DNA from: Megamerina dolium
Taxonomy: Eukaryota; Arthropoda; Insecta; Diptera; Megamerinidae
Length of the DNA stretch: 64,000 nucleotides
Assembly (NCBI GenBank): GCA_963854835.1
Contig: OY978527.1
Coordinates: forward strand, 22,134,057 to 22,198,056
Direction of reading: 5' to 3'
Shown: in pieces, positions 37,078-47,392 of the stretch
How the letters are laid out: the number at the start of each line of letters is the position of its first letter
Numbering within the stretch: the stretch's first letter is position 1
Notes under the pieces: model-generated
The model's input: the letters and a program-made list of their open reading frames with translations, nothing else
Told to the model about the DNA's origin: nothing
Databases searched by the model: none
Program-made: the position numbers and the translations under genes

Positions 37078-38670
37078 TTAAAACGTTCGAAACAACAATT
37101 TTTGGGGCCCGGTAATGAGCGAGACTGAATTTCTTGGCATGCTTTTAAGCTTTGTATCGTTTAACGAATGATGTCTTTCCGTGAAGTGCTGATTAGACAA
37201 TGTCATTGCTCGAAATGACGATCGAGTTGTAAGCATCTCTGACGGGAGTTGCATCCTTATTGTACACGATCTGTGAGGTCGCAATTTCTTTTTCGGAGAA
37301 AAAGTTGAATATTTTAGGGCATTACATCCCATTTTTGTGTTATGCCTCATTCCGTGCATCAGGGAATGGCGCCGTTTTCCACAAAAACGGCAAGAAAAAC
37401 GGCTGTGGCACTCTGCAAGAGTATGCGAAGTTGCGAAGCAGTTCACGTAAATACAGAATTTGTTTACAATGGAAATTTTCTCTTTCACTGTAGGTGAAGA
37501 GAATTTTTCACATTGTCGGAGAGAGTGCATGCTCCTACATAGCGGGCAGCATGCATGCGTAACAGTAACATTTGACACCTTTTTATTTGTACGGCTTAAG
37601 ATGAAGTTCTCACATTTTGGGTACTTCCGACTGTCAGGAGAAGACAGTCGCAAATTGACACCGGCTTATTTTATTGCAGAATGATGAAATCCTTCTACGA
37701 ACTGTCGGATTTATGGGAAGGTGGGTTGTCGTGATGGACGTGGTATGCTGTTTCTCGTTGGAAACAGCTTGTCGCTGAGAATCAGACGACTGGCGAGACA
37801 CTTTAACTGATGTCGCTGTTGGGGTTGCTACGGTAACTGATTCAGGAAGAGTACTGCACGGATTTTCTAGTCTATGCAGCAACGAATGATGCCGTTTTCT
37901 ACATGCGGAGCATGAGAATTGGCTAGTGCAGCTGTTGTAGTCGTGGGAGTTTGCAAAACAGTTAGTGCACAATTTGTGCTTTCTGACTACATTGTAACGT
38001 TCACCTACTGATATTTTAACAAATTCGGGGCAACCACGTAGTGGATGCGATTTACGGCATAGCGGACAAGTAGGTTGAGTAATTGTCGAGTGAAATGTAT
38101 TCACATTTCGAGAATTTACTGGAGGAGAACCATGCCGCTTGAAATTTTCGGATCGGCCGAGTTGTCGATTCTGTAACTGGTTGGTTTGCGGATTACTTGG
38201 TTGGCTGAGTTGCTGACTCTGTGGCTGTCTAGATTGCTGGGAACCACATTGAATATCCAACACCGACTCCAATGTCTGAAACCGTCCTGTCAGAAAAGCA
38301 TCAAAGTCACTCCAGTTTGGGATTTTCCGTTTGTCCTTTATAGATTGCTCCCACAGACACAGGGTGATATCGGGGAGTTTTGTGGAATACAAATAAACAA
38401 TAATTGCATCCCAATAACTTGTGTCAACGTTCAACAACCTCAAGTTTGTAATGCAATCATTAATCGTACGCTGTAAGCGCTTTATGTGAGAACCGGTTTC
38501 ATGCATAATTGGTTGCAAATTGAAAAGTGTTTTCAATTGAATGTTACGAGTATTCTCATACCGTTCCTCCAGATTCTGTCATGCTATTGAGAAGCCATTG
38601 TTAGTCAACGCAGTTGACTTAATTATACTATGTGCTTCTCCACGGGTTTTTTGCAATAAGTGGTACAATT
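37078..38670 (-). pseudogene. BEL gag, C-terminal part with duplicated zinc-finger region
   Basis: The frame at 38,536-37,634 begins inside gag (KTLFNLQPIMHETGSHIKRL), has the WSDFDAFLTGRFQTLE block, then a Gln/Ser-rich linker. A Cys/His cluster follows: CPLCRKSHPLRGC at about 38,060, then CTNCFANSHDYNSC and CSACRKRHHSLLH. A second, diverged copy of this cluster follows at 37,653-37,320 (CPLCRSMHSLRQC, CRFCGKRRHSLMH). This pattern is characteristic of BEL/Pao gag proteins. A TGA in place of Trp lies upstream at about 38,583. An LPSEMLTT..FRAMTLSNQHF block near 37,200 may be a protease relic that has lost its Asp. Confidence 0.8.
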
Positions 38671-40807
38671 TCTCATCGCAAGTCAACTCACTGGCTGTCA
38701 TGTAGTTTGATCTGAGCGCTATGTGATGATGCCTTTATTTGTTAATGAGGGGTAGTCATATAGCTTGCTCTGCTTACTATGTGACGGCTCTTTCATTATT
38801 ATTAATGGGGGCCCTCCATGTGGCGACCACCGGGCAACGTCTTCCTGGCACCCGCTGGGAGGCGGCTGAAGTGAGTGGCGAAAATCTCCTCTGAGGAATG
38901 AGTGGTATGATCAGGAGTGTCGCGACGCTACCGCAGAGAAAGACGCCGCCTACAGAAGAACCCTGCGTGCAGGCGCAACGCGAGCTCTTAAAGAGCTGTA
39001 CAGAGAGAAAAGGAGTGCAGAGAGACTTCTTTTCAGGCGCAAGAAGAGGGAGTTGGAAAGACGCGAGTGTGAGGAGATAGAGATGTGTACCGACAAGAAT
39101 GAGACTCGAAAATTCTTCGAAAATATCAAGCGCCTGAGTGGATGTTTAAATCCGGGAGCCTCTTCTTGTCGTGATGGAAATGGGAATCTGGTTACAGATG
39201 TCCAGAGTGTACTGAGCCTATGGAGGGAACACTTCTCCACGTTACTGAATGGCGATGCTACGAACAATTCCGCCAGTGGAGGAGATTCCTCGATAACCCC
39301 AATTACAGATGATGGTGTTGATGTTCCACCACCCGACTATGACGAGGTTGAAACGGCCATTTTAAGGCTGAAGAACAACAAAGCTGCAGGTGCTGATGGC
39401 CTGCCTGCCGAGTTGTTTAAGACCGGAGGCGATGAGCTGCTCACCCGCATGCACCAGCTCATAAGCAGAATATGGTCGGATGAAAGCATGCCTGATGATT
39501 GGAGGCTCAGTGTTCTCTGTCCTGTACATAAAAAAGGAGACCCCACAATTTGCGCCAACTACCGTGGAATAAGTCTCCTGAGCATCGCATACAAGGTTCT
39601 ATCGAGCGTACTGTGTGAAAGGTTGAAGCCAATGCTCAGCAACCTGATTGGACCTTATCAGTGTGGCTTCAGACCTGGTAAATCCACCATAGACCAGATT
39701 TTCACACTGCGTCAAATTCTGGAGAAGACTCAAGAAAAACAGATCGACACACACCACCTATTTGTTGATTATAAAGCCGCTTTCGACAGTCCGGTAAGGG
39801 ATTACCTCTACGCAACAATGTCTGAGTTCGGTATTCCTGCAAAGCTCATTCGACTTTGTAGAATGACACTGCATAACTCCCGTTGTGCAGTGAAAATTGG
39901 GAAGAACCTCTCCGCACCGTTTAATACCGAACGGGGTTTCAGACAAGGTGATTCGTTATCGTGCGACTTCTTCAATCTTATTATGGAGAAAATAATACGA
40001 GCTGCTGATCTACGACATAATGGCACTATCTTCAACAAAAGTGTCATGCTGTTAGCGTATGCCGACGATATTGACATAATCGGCATGAACACGCGAGCAG
40101 TCAGTGCAGCATTCTCAGAGTTGGAAAGAGAGTCGCGTCGGATGGGTCTCACGGTGAACGAGGGAAGACGAAGTATCTAGTGTCAACAAACAAAGAGTCC
40201 CGGCGTCTTGGACAGCACGTCACTGTTGACAACTACGCTTTTGAAGTAGTAAAGGCCTTTGTCTATCTTGGAACCAGCATTAACAGCAGTAATGACGTCA
40301 GCTTGGAGATCATGCGTAGGATAACTCTTGCTAAAAGGTGTTACTTTGGGCTCAGTAAGCAATTGAGAAGTCGAGCCTTCTCTCGAAGAACGAAAACTAC
40401 ACTCTACAAGTCTCTCATCATGCCTGTCCTAACATATGGCGCTGAAGCCTGGACAATTTCCACCACGGATGAGCGAATGCTTGCTGTACGAGCTGTATGC
40501 CGATATTGACATAGTAAAGCGCATCAAAATCCAGCGGCTGCGCTGTCTAGGTCATGTCGAGCGAATGGAAGAACACGCTCCAGCTAAGAAGGTGTTTTAT
40601 TCGGAACCCGCTGGGGGACGACGCAGAAGAGGAAGACCAAACCTCCGGTGGAAAGACCAAGTACTGGAGAACCTGACGGCGCTTGGAATTTCTAACTGGC
40701 GCCAGCTAGCGAATAACAGAGATGGCTAGCGAAGCATGTTATTTTCGGCCTAAATCGATATTCGGTTGTTATGGCCGCATAAGTAAGTAAGTAAGTACAA
40801 TTTCTCA
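38663..40807 (+). mobile_element. RTE-a copy 2, internally deleted, 13-bp TSD
   Basis: The duplication GTACAATTTCTCA occurs at 38,663-38,675 and 40,795-40,807 around a 2,119-bp insert. The insert starts inside the 5' leader (TCGCAAGTCAACTC), runs to AATCTCCTC at about 38,893, then jumps to sequence equal to position 8936 of copy 1. The ~1.08-kb region with the whole endonuclease is missing. The 3' end is (TAAG)n. It interrupts BEL gag, and the gag frame continues on both sides. Confidence 0.95.
38894..40730 (+). pseudogene. RTE-a reverse transcriptase in copy 2
   Basis: A 375-codon open frame (39,053-40,180) carries the Glu/Arg-rich linker, NNKAAGADGLPAELF, KKGDPTICANYRGISLL, the FRPGKSTIDQIF block, FVDYKAAFDSP, RGFRQGDSLSC and AYADDIDIIGMN. 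It closes after a one-base loss at about 40,166 (GAGGGAAGACG where copy 1 has GAGGGCAAGACG). A further ~93-bp deletion lies near 40,484. The tail has RIKIQRLRCLGHVERM and GRRRRGRPNLRWKD. It is the best-preserved RT of this family in the window, but it has no endonuclease. Confidence 0.92.
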
Positions 40808-41241
40808 ACCGGGGATAATCGGGGAAAACTTGGCCACGAAACATAATCACCCGAAAAACATGAAGTGACACATGGATGAAGTTGTACAGCGGGAAACGAG
40901 CAGTTGTGAAAGGGACCCTCAGCAGGAGGAGTTGAAGTTGCGGGATTTTCCACCTCAGCTTCAAGCTCGTGTAACTGAGCGATGATGGCCGAGAGGCATT
41001 GGACATAAGCATTTTTGGACTTTTGATATGTCTCCTTGATTTTCACAAAATTATTTTTACCAACTTCGTCTCTTCCGATCGAAAAATATGCATCTCTACA
41101 TTCATTCCATAGGGCTTGAAACTCCTTTGCTTGGGCTTCCAGAAAAAATCGGTCGTTGTGATTAGCAAAAACCGCCTGGAAATTTGTCTCAAAGTCGATG
41201 ATTTCCTCTGTGGCTGTCTTGAATAGCATTAAAGCTAACAT
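40808..41241 (-). pseudogene. BEL gag, N-terminal part
   Basis: The ATG at 41,241 starts MLALMLFKTATEEIIDFETN. The sequence is acidic and helical up to an ENPATSTPPAEG linker. After the linker the frame reads toward FPRLSPVEKLYHL at the RTE-a junction and continues in the left-hand gag part. BEL/Pao gag proteins have this layout: an N-terminal coiled region, then a PxLxxxxKxxxLxxxxxGxA domain. One nonsense codon (38,583) and the RTE-a insertion are the main lesions, so gag was intact until recently. Confidence 0.75.
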
Positions 41242-41899
41242 TTTTATGCGTAATTCGTAGAATTACTAAAAATGCGACGCAAATATTGAGATATATGTGT
41301 ATGTATATATAAAACTAATTCGTAGAACTACCAAAGAAAGTGTGAGACGAAGTATGTATAGAAATAAAGTTCAAGTAATTTGAAAAAAATCCAAAATTTT
41401 AAAGACGATAAAAGATTGCGAAGCAAATCTTCTGTACTTCGGTGCTCAAATTAGGAATTGGATATCCGGAAAAAATTATCTAGCAAATGTTCTCTCAGAG
41501 AGACGAATCCTTCCGTTGAGAGAGTGGCGTATATGATTGCACTTGCGCGCAGAGATGAGAGATGGAACAGTCGAGACTTCCAGCAATTTGTAGAAATACA
41601 ATATAAATAAAAATGTAAAAGAAAAAGAATTTGAAAATTCGAATTCCAGTAATTCGTAAAATTACAGATTAATAATAGAGGGTAGAAGCAATTGGAAAAT
41701 TGCTCTGTGCGGACTACAACATAACTCAAGAATGCCGTAAAAAACCGTTGAAAGCTGCTAAATCTACGTAATTCGTATAATTACAGCAGCAGGAAGAGGA
41801 AAAACCAATAATGATGATGAGTGAAAGCAAATTAGAAACGACTTCCTGATCGGATATCAAATGCTCATTACTTCTAAATGACGTAATCTGTATTCACAC
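41242..41899 (-). promoter_or_regulatory. BEL leader with four palindromic GTAATTCGTARAATTAC motifs
   Basis: A 17-bp interrupted palindrome, GTAATTCGTARAATTAC, recurs at about 41,250, 41,312 (diverged), 41,648 and 41,769. No coding frame was recognised. The motif may be a structured RNA or protein-binding repeat in the 5' leader; its function is unknown. Confidence 0.5.
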
Positions 41900-42407
41900 T
41901 AATGCTGCAACTAGCCACCGACGTAAAAACGTCGTGTTAACGAAAACTCACCACCGTATGACGGTGACGTAGACGTTGCTCGTAGCGGAGAGAATCAACA
42001 GCAATTAGATTTTTAACGTAAAAACGTGTCAGCTGATCGCTCTATATGTTTACAGAGTTACCAGCTTAGACTTTTATAAATGAAGAAAAAATTAACTAAA
42101 AAAGTTTAGTTTTTTTTTTAATTAATCAAAACTATCATCGTGTTTAGTTATTTATTAAAATATACTTCACGTATATTAATTTTTTTTTTAGTTTCTAACC
42201 TATATACTATGAAATTTGATCATGAAAATGGTAAGTGTGATTAAAAACATGCACGCACAGTGTTACATGGCAACATTGTTATGTATGTATATAAGAAAGA
42301 ACAGTCGATTTCTCCGTCGCTGCTACGGGCATAACTTTTGACAAATTTTTGCTCTTACGTACGGACGGTACGTACGTACGCTACGTCGGTGGCTAGTTGC
42401 AGCATAA
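41900..42407. mobile_element. MITE A, 23-bp TIRs, TSD TAA
   Basis: The inverted repeats at 41,903-41,925 and 42,382-42,404 start TGCTGCAACTAGCCACCGAC and are exact inverses over 23 bp. The target duplication is TAA (41,900-41,902 and 42,405-42,407). The 502-bp interior is non-coding. Three-base duplications of TWA type are typical of PIF/Harbinger elements, so that superfamily is proposed; no transposase is present to confirm it. Confidence 0.9.
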
Positions 42408-42841
42408 GCCGATAGAAAAATTGGCAGGATGCCCGCGTATCAAAACGTATAGAAATTGATAATTTCAAATTATAACAATTCAGTTAGTAGTAGGCACAAT
42501 ATCGGTTTGTCCCAACTCGAAGGAGTTGAATGATAATAACACGCACAACTCAAAGTAAATGTAATTATAATTATGTTATTTAAGTATTTAAATTTAATCA
42601 TCCACAATTACTCGCAATGATCCACTTATGATAACGTAAGGATTTATTTAGTATACCGTGATGATTTATGTAATAAATCACGAAAATCAATTGAAGCACT
42701 CTAAAGTTCTATGTTATGTATGTGAAGTTAATGTAATTGAACAAACACAATACAAGAGGTGTGATGTGTATGTGTGTGCAATCCAATATTCCAATCATTG
42801 GCGATCAGAATTATGAAAATAATTGTTGTAAATATTGAGAC

Positions 42842-43049
42842 TGATGCTGCAACTAGCCACCGACGTAGCGTACGTACGTACCGCCCGTACGTAAGAACAT
42901 ACAAAATTGCATTGATTTTCTCCGCTCCGAGCAACGGCTACGTCACCGTCATACGGTGGTGAGTTTTCGTTAACACGACATTCCCATAAGATAGGTCGTG
43001 TCAGCTGACACGTTCTACGTTTTTACGTCGGTGGCTAGTTGCAGCATGA
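42842..43049. mobile_element. MITE B, short form of MITE A, TSD TGA
   Basis: It has the same terminal repeats as MITE A at 42,845 and 43,046, flanked by TGA (42,842-42,844 and 43,047-43,049). At 202 bp it is an internally deleted and partly rearranged form. Segment 42,911-42,980 is the reverse complement of the left end of MITE A. The ORF-like stretch at 42,774-42,962 is not a gene. Confidence 0.9.
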
Positions 43050-43459
43050 GAAGCAGCGAATTGAGAAACTTACAAATGTGTGTTTGTTGTTACTTGCTAT
43101 GAAGAAGTAAAATAGCAATTTAATACGATTTTTGTAGGTAGATCTTATATGATATTATTGTTGTAGCTTACGTAGATAAGCAAAACAAACAAAAAGAAAA
43201 TAGGAGATGGTATTGTTGTTTATAAACAGATGCTACTAAGTATATGTGCCGAAATACATTGCTTTACTTGTTCTTGCCTACCGATGGTTAAGCAAGCCGA
43301 AGTAAATGTAAATAAATATTATGCACGAATATTCAATGTTCTCTTACGTATTCAAGGGAAAGTAAAATTAAGTGATCGCGACAAAAGAGACGTTGCTTCA
43401 GCGACGTACGAAGGGGTTTTTTGAACTTGTGCATATTTTTTTATTTATAAAAAATTTTT

Positions 43460-45437
43460 ACAGCGTACGTACGTACCGCCCCTACGTAAGAGCAAAAATT
43501 TGTCAAAAGTTATGCCTGTAGCAGCGACGGAGAAATCGACTGTTCTTTCTTATATACATACATAACATTGTTGCCATGTAACACTGTGCTTGCATGCTTT
43601 TAATCACACTTACCATTTTCATGATCAAATTTCATAATATATATGTCAGAAACTAAAAAAAAAAATCTCCTTACAGTCGGCTGGGGCCGACCAAACTATA
43701 CCCTGCATATGTAGATTTATACATAAAAAGTTTACTCGAATATCCAACTTTTCTTTTATTTCCACTTTTCGAGAAACAATTTTTGCATATACTACTAATT
43801 TACACCCGAAATATGGTTGACTTTGACGAAGTAAAAGGATTTTAAGATAATTCCGAGGCTTAGTATGGGAGCTATATAAAAAGTGGGCGTGGCTTACCAC
43901 TTTCTAGTAAATCCAATTAATTTTTCAATGTTAATCCACACCTTAAATTTGGTTGTCCTACGCTAAATGGTTTGTAAGTTATGGTGGTTAACATTTTTGT
44001 TTAATTTCCTCAACTTTGTATGGGAGCCCCAATAAGAAGTGGGCGTGGTACGCTGATTTTTCGCCAGATTATTTCCGACTACGATAATAATTTAAGTGTC
44101 AATTATGGTTATTGTAGACATAAGATTTCCTAAGTTACAGCTGTTTCAATTTAAAATTTGTATGGGGGCTACGATAAACACTGGGCGTGGTGCGCCCAGT
44201 TTCTGTGAGCCTAGTTGCTCGTACAATACTAATCCATACCCTAAATCTCGTTGTCCTAGGCTAAATGGTTTGTAAGCTATGGAGCTTAAAATTTTAGTTT
44301 AATTCACTCGACTTTGTATGGGAGACCCATGAAGGAGTGGGAGTGGCACACTGATTTTCTGCCAGATTTTTGCCGACTACGATATTAATTTAAGTGTCAA
44401 TTATGGTTATTGTAGACATAAGATTGCCTAAGTTACAGCTGTTTCAATTTAAAATTTGTATGGGGGCTACGATAAAAAATGGGCGTGGTGCGCCCATTTT
44501 CTGTGAGCCTAGTTGCTCGTACAATACTAATCCACACCTTAAATCTCGTTATTCTACGCTGAATAGTTTGCAAGTTATAACCGGTAACATTTTTTTTAAT
44601 TTCCGCAACTTTGTATGGGGGACCCAAAAAGGAGTGGGCGTGGCGCATTGATTTTCTGCCATATTATTTCTGACTACCGTGTTAATGTAAGTGTCAATTA
44701 TGGTTATTCTAGACAGAAGATTGTAGAAGTTACAGCAGTTTCAATTTAAAAGAAGTACAGACACTTTGTATGGGAGCTACGCTAGAAAGTAGGCGTGGCT
44801 CACCCACTTTTGGCGAGGTTATATAGTAGTATAATGTAACTCTATGAGCGAAATATTGTTGTCCCAGGTGGTATATTATGTGAGTTATAGCAAGTTAAAG
44901 ATTTTGAAAATTTCGAGGTTAGTCGCTTTGAATGCTTGGTGTGGGCGTGGTTATTGACCGATCATGCCCAATATCAATCCCCTCCGTACCCTTGGATCAT
45001 AGATTACTTATGCCAAATTTCATCGAAATAGCTCAATATTTACTCAAGTTATCGTGCGAACCAGCCAGGTGACAGACAGACGGACGGACGGACGGACGGA
45101 CGGACGGACATCGTTAAATCGAAAATTTAATCGACGCTGATCACGAATATATATCTATGTCTATATCTCCTGAGATTCCTTCAAGTGGACACAAACATCT
45201 GACCGAAATGAATATACCATGCATATTGCATTATGCAGGGTATAAAAATTAATTTACGTGAAGTATATTTTAATAAATAACTAAACACGATGATAGTTTT
45301 GATTAATTAAAAAAAAACTAAACTTTTTTAGTTAATTTTTTATTCATTTATAAAAGTCTAAGCTAAGATTTTTAACGTAAAAACGTGTTAGCTGATCGCT
45401 CTATATGTTTACAGGGTTACCAGCTTAGACTTTTTGT
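43460..45437. mobile_element. MITE C, inverted copy split by a Mini-me-like repeat
   Basis: 43,462-43,664 is the reverse complement of MITE A 42,184-42,385, and 45,249-45,363 continues as the reverse complement of 42,064-42,180. The sequence then switches to a direct copy of MITE A 42,006-42,076 (45,367-45,436), joined at the short inverted repeat AGTCTAAGCT. The terminal repeats themselves are missing. Sequence 43,665-45,248 is an insertion. Confidence 0.75.
43665..45248. repeat. Mini-me/DINE-like repeat with ~300-bp tandem units
   Basis: Units of about 300 bp (two related halves of ~150 bp) recur with hallmarks TTTGTATGGGRGC and GTGGGCGTGG; for example, the CTACGATAAA..GGGCGTGGTGCGCCC segment occurs at 44,168 and 44,466. 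The right side has a (GGAC)n tract (45,078-45,110), a core with ATCGACGCTGATCACGAATATATAT, and GCAGGGTATAAA. The left end has the inverse TATACCCTGCAT (43,697). This layout resembles Mini-me/DINE-1 repeats of flies, thought to be Helitron-derived. The short ORFs here are artefacts. Confidence 0.7.
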
Positions 45438-45630
45438 AGCCAAAGTATACGTGTATATTTGTTCCAATTATTGCATAGTACGTTGTACTATGATAATTTG
45501 CCGAAACTAAGAGAGATGATCGATTACACCTTTTCTCTTGTAAGAGTGAAATTATTGTACTTTAGCGAGAACAAGAAAAAAAAATGCATAAATTGCTTTT
45601 TTATTATTTTCTTTAGGTGGAGCACCAGTC

Positions 45631-46119
45631 TAATAGCCTAGACAGACGGCAGCCTAATTCCGGATTACCGAGTCAATTCGAATTAACTCGGGCATTAACT
45701 GCAGCTAATCCGCATAAACTCTATGAGTTAATTCTCAAAATAAAAGAGGATTAGGTCAATTTGCGCTGGCAACAACGCTGAAAATTGTCTATTGTGAATT
45801 TTTCTCCATCCATTTTACAAACCATTAGGTGTGTTTGCTAACAAAAAACTTTCAACAATTGTTAACAGTTTTCAACATGAAAAGTGTTGGCGAACAAATA
45901 AATCCAGCTGTCAATTACTAACGGTGAATGTCAATTTACAAGTTTCTGATAGTTTTCAGTTCACGTACTTCTTGTAGATTTTCTCATATCGAGAGTGATA
46001 GATAGACAGAAATCAGCCGTTTAGTTAATCCGCAATACTGCCGTCTGTCAGGTTATTATTTTATTCGGATAAAGTGCGCCGGTAATCCGGAATTAGGCTG
46101 CCGTCTGTCTAGGCTATAA
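45631..46119. mobile_element. MITE with 36-bp perfect TIRs
   Basis: Inverted repeats 45,634-45,669 and 46,081-46,116 begin TAGCCTAGACAGACGGCAGC and match perfectly. The flanks are TAA (45,631-45,633 and 46,117-46,119); a TA duplication with a one-base shorter element is equally possible. The 483-bp interior is non-coding. It inserted in the BEL leader. A paralogous stretch at 46,300-46,400 lacks it and looks like an empty site. Confidence 0.92.
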
Positions 46120-46861
46120 CGATCAGATCAATATCATGTATGTATGTATGTACCTATGTACATACAAACTTGAGTTTGTTTGGTTCGTATACAGAAAACA
46201 AACCAAAAATATTACCAACCGCTGACTCTCTTGTACTTTTCAATTTGATAAGTTAAACATTAAAACCAATATGTATAAATGTGTTGAATTTACGAAGACA
46301 AGAGAAGGTCGAGTGCATGAAATTGCTTTTGCTATTCTTCTTTGGTGGAACACCAATAACTAGAGCAATATCACGTAAGTATGTATGTACGTATGTACAT
46401 ATAAACTTGACTAGAAACAAACCGAAACCCAAAAAAAGAGGAAAAACGACTTGATTTGATCTTTGGAGAATCCTTATTATATGATGAGAAAATGACCAAT
46501 CGACGATTTTAGCCGCGATGCATGCACTACATATACTCGTATGTATGCGCAGGCAAATTAACGAGTATGTAGTACAACAATAGAAAATGTATGTTCCCAA
46601 TTAGGCACCATTCATGACAACCACCCAACCGAAATATCTTTATATATTGGTTTTCTTTTATTTTTATTGTATTTTGGTTTTTCAGTAAATAATGCTATAC
46701 ATATATGTAATATATTCTAATTATGTGTAGGCGTAGCGGAATATTTCCAAAGTTTATGCGGTATAATATTTTGCCGTAGGTAAAGAAAAACAACAAATTC
46801 GAATCCGCAAGAAAAACTGTTATTACCTTTATGGCAAGGGCTTACCACTCGTTGCGAGCCA

Positions 46862-46879
46862 ATCCGGCTCGAAGGACCA
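46862..46879 (-). promoter_or_regulatory. BEL primer-binding site, tRNA-Tyr
   Basis: The minus strand reads TGGTCCTTCGAGCCGGAT, starting 5 nt inside the 5' LTR. It is complementary to the 3' end of animal tRNA-Tyr (…ATCCGGCTCGAAGGA plus CCA) over 18 nt. The tRNA identity comes from recall of the conserved tRNA-Tyr acceptor stem. Confidence 0.82.
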
Positions 46880-46884
46880 TCAAA

Positions 46885-47387
46885 TGTTGTTACGGGGAGT
46901 GATTGCCGGTGGGCTGCACGCTGGCTATGCCTTGCCAGGTAATGATGAGGTTGCTGCTATTAACGAGATGCTGTTGTTGGTATTGCTGCGGTCACCACAA
47001 AATCACAGAACACACCACTTTTTTGTTTTAGGTTAAAATTTACTTTGTCACTTTTTAAGTTTAGTTTGAACGTCTATTTTTATTTTCTATTATTTATTTA
47101 GTTTATAATTTTGGTTCTATGCTTTACTTATTATTTTTACTTAGACTGTTTATTTTATATATGGAGAGAGGGATAAACGTGCACTGCTCTGTGTGTTAAG
47201 ATCCAAAAAAAGAATGAACATAGCGACAGATAATAAAAGATATTACACTCTGAAAGAAAATAAAGAAAAGGCAAAGGCAAAGAGAGAGAGAGTAAGAAAG
47301 CAAATGCAATAAAAAAAGGAGAGAGTGGTAGCAAAGAAATATAATACAATACACAGGCAGTGCTGCGCCTTCACTCTGGCGTAGACA
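46885..47387 (-). repeat. BEL 5' LTR (503 bp)
   Basis: Direct copy of 33,952-34,454 with about three substitutions. It is the 5' LTR because the primer-binding site adjoins it on the minus strand. The short frames on it (47,155-47,349) duplicate those on the other LTR and are not genes. Confidence 0.95.
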
Positions 47388-47392
47388 GTAAG

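Larger units (their letters stand above)
33947..47392 (-). mobile_element. BEL/Pao-type LTR element, gag-only, with nested insertions
   Basis: Two direct LTRs of exactly 503 bp (33,952-34,454 and 46,885-47,387) are flanked by the 5-bp duplication GTAAG (33,947-33,951 and 47,388-47,392). The element lies on the minus strand. The primer-binding site is next to the right LTR and the purine-rich tract next to the left one. Only gag-type coding sequence was found; no RT, RNase H or integrase motif was seen between the LTRs. Nested inside are an RTE-a copy, a short retrocopy, MITEs and a Mini-me-like repeat. It is inserted in the gypsy 3' region. Confidence 0.92.

Noticed and set aside
33952..47387. 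A CRISPR-like or unrelated segmental duplication from the two 503-bp direct repeats
   Set aside because: The TG...CA ends, GTAAG duplication, primer site and purine tract identify them as LTRs.
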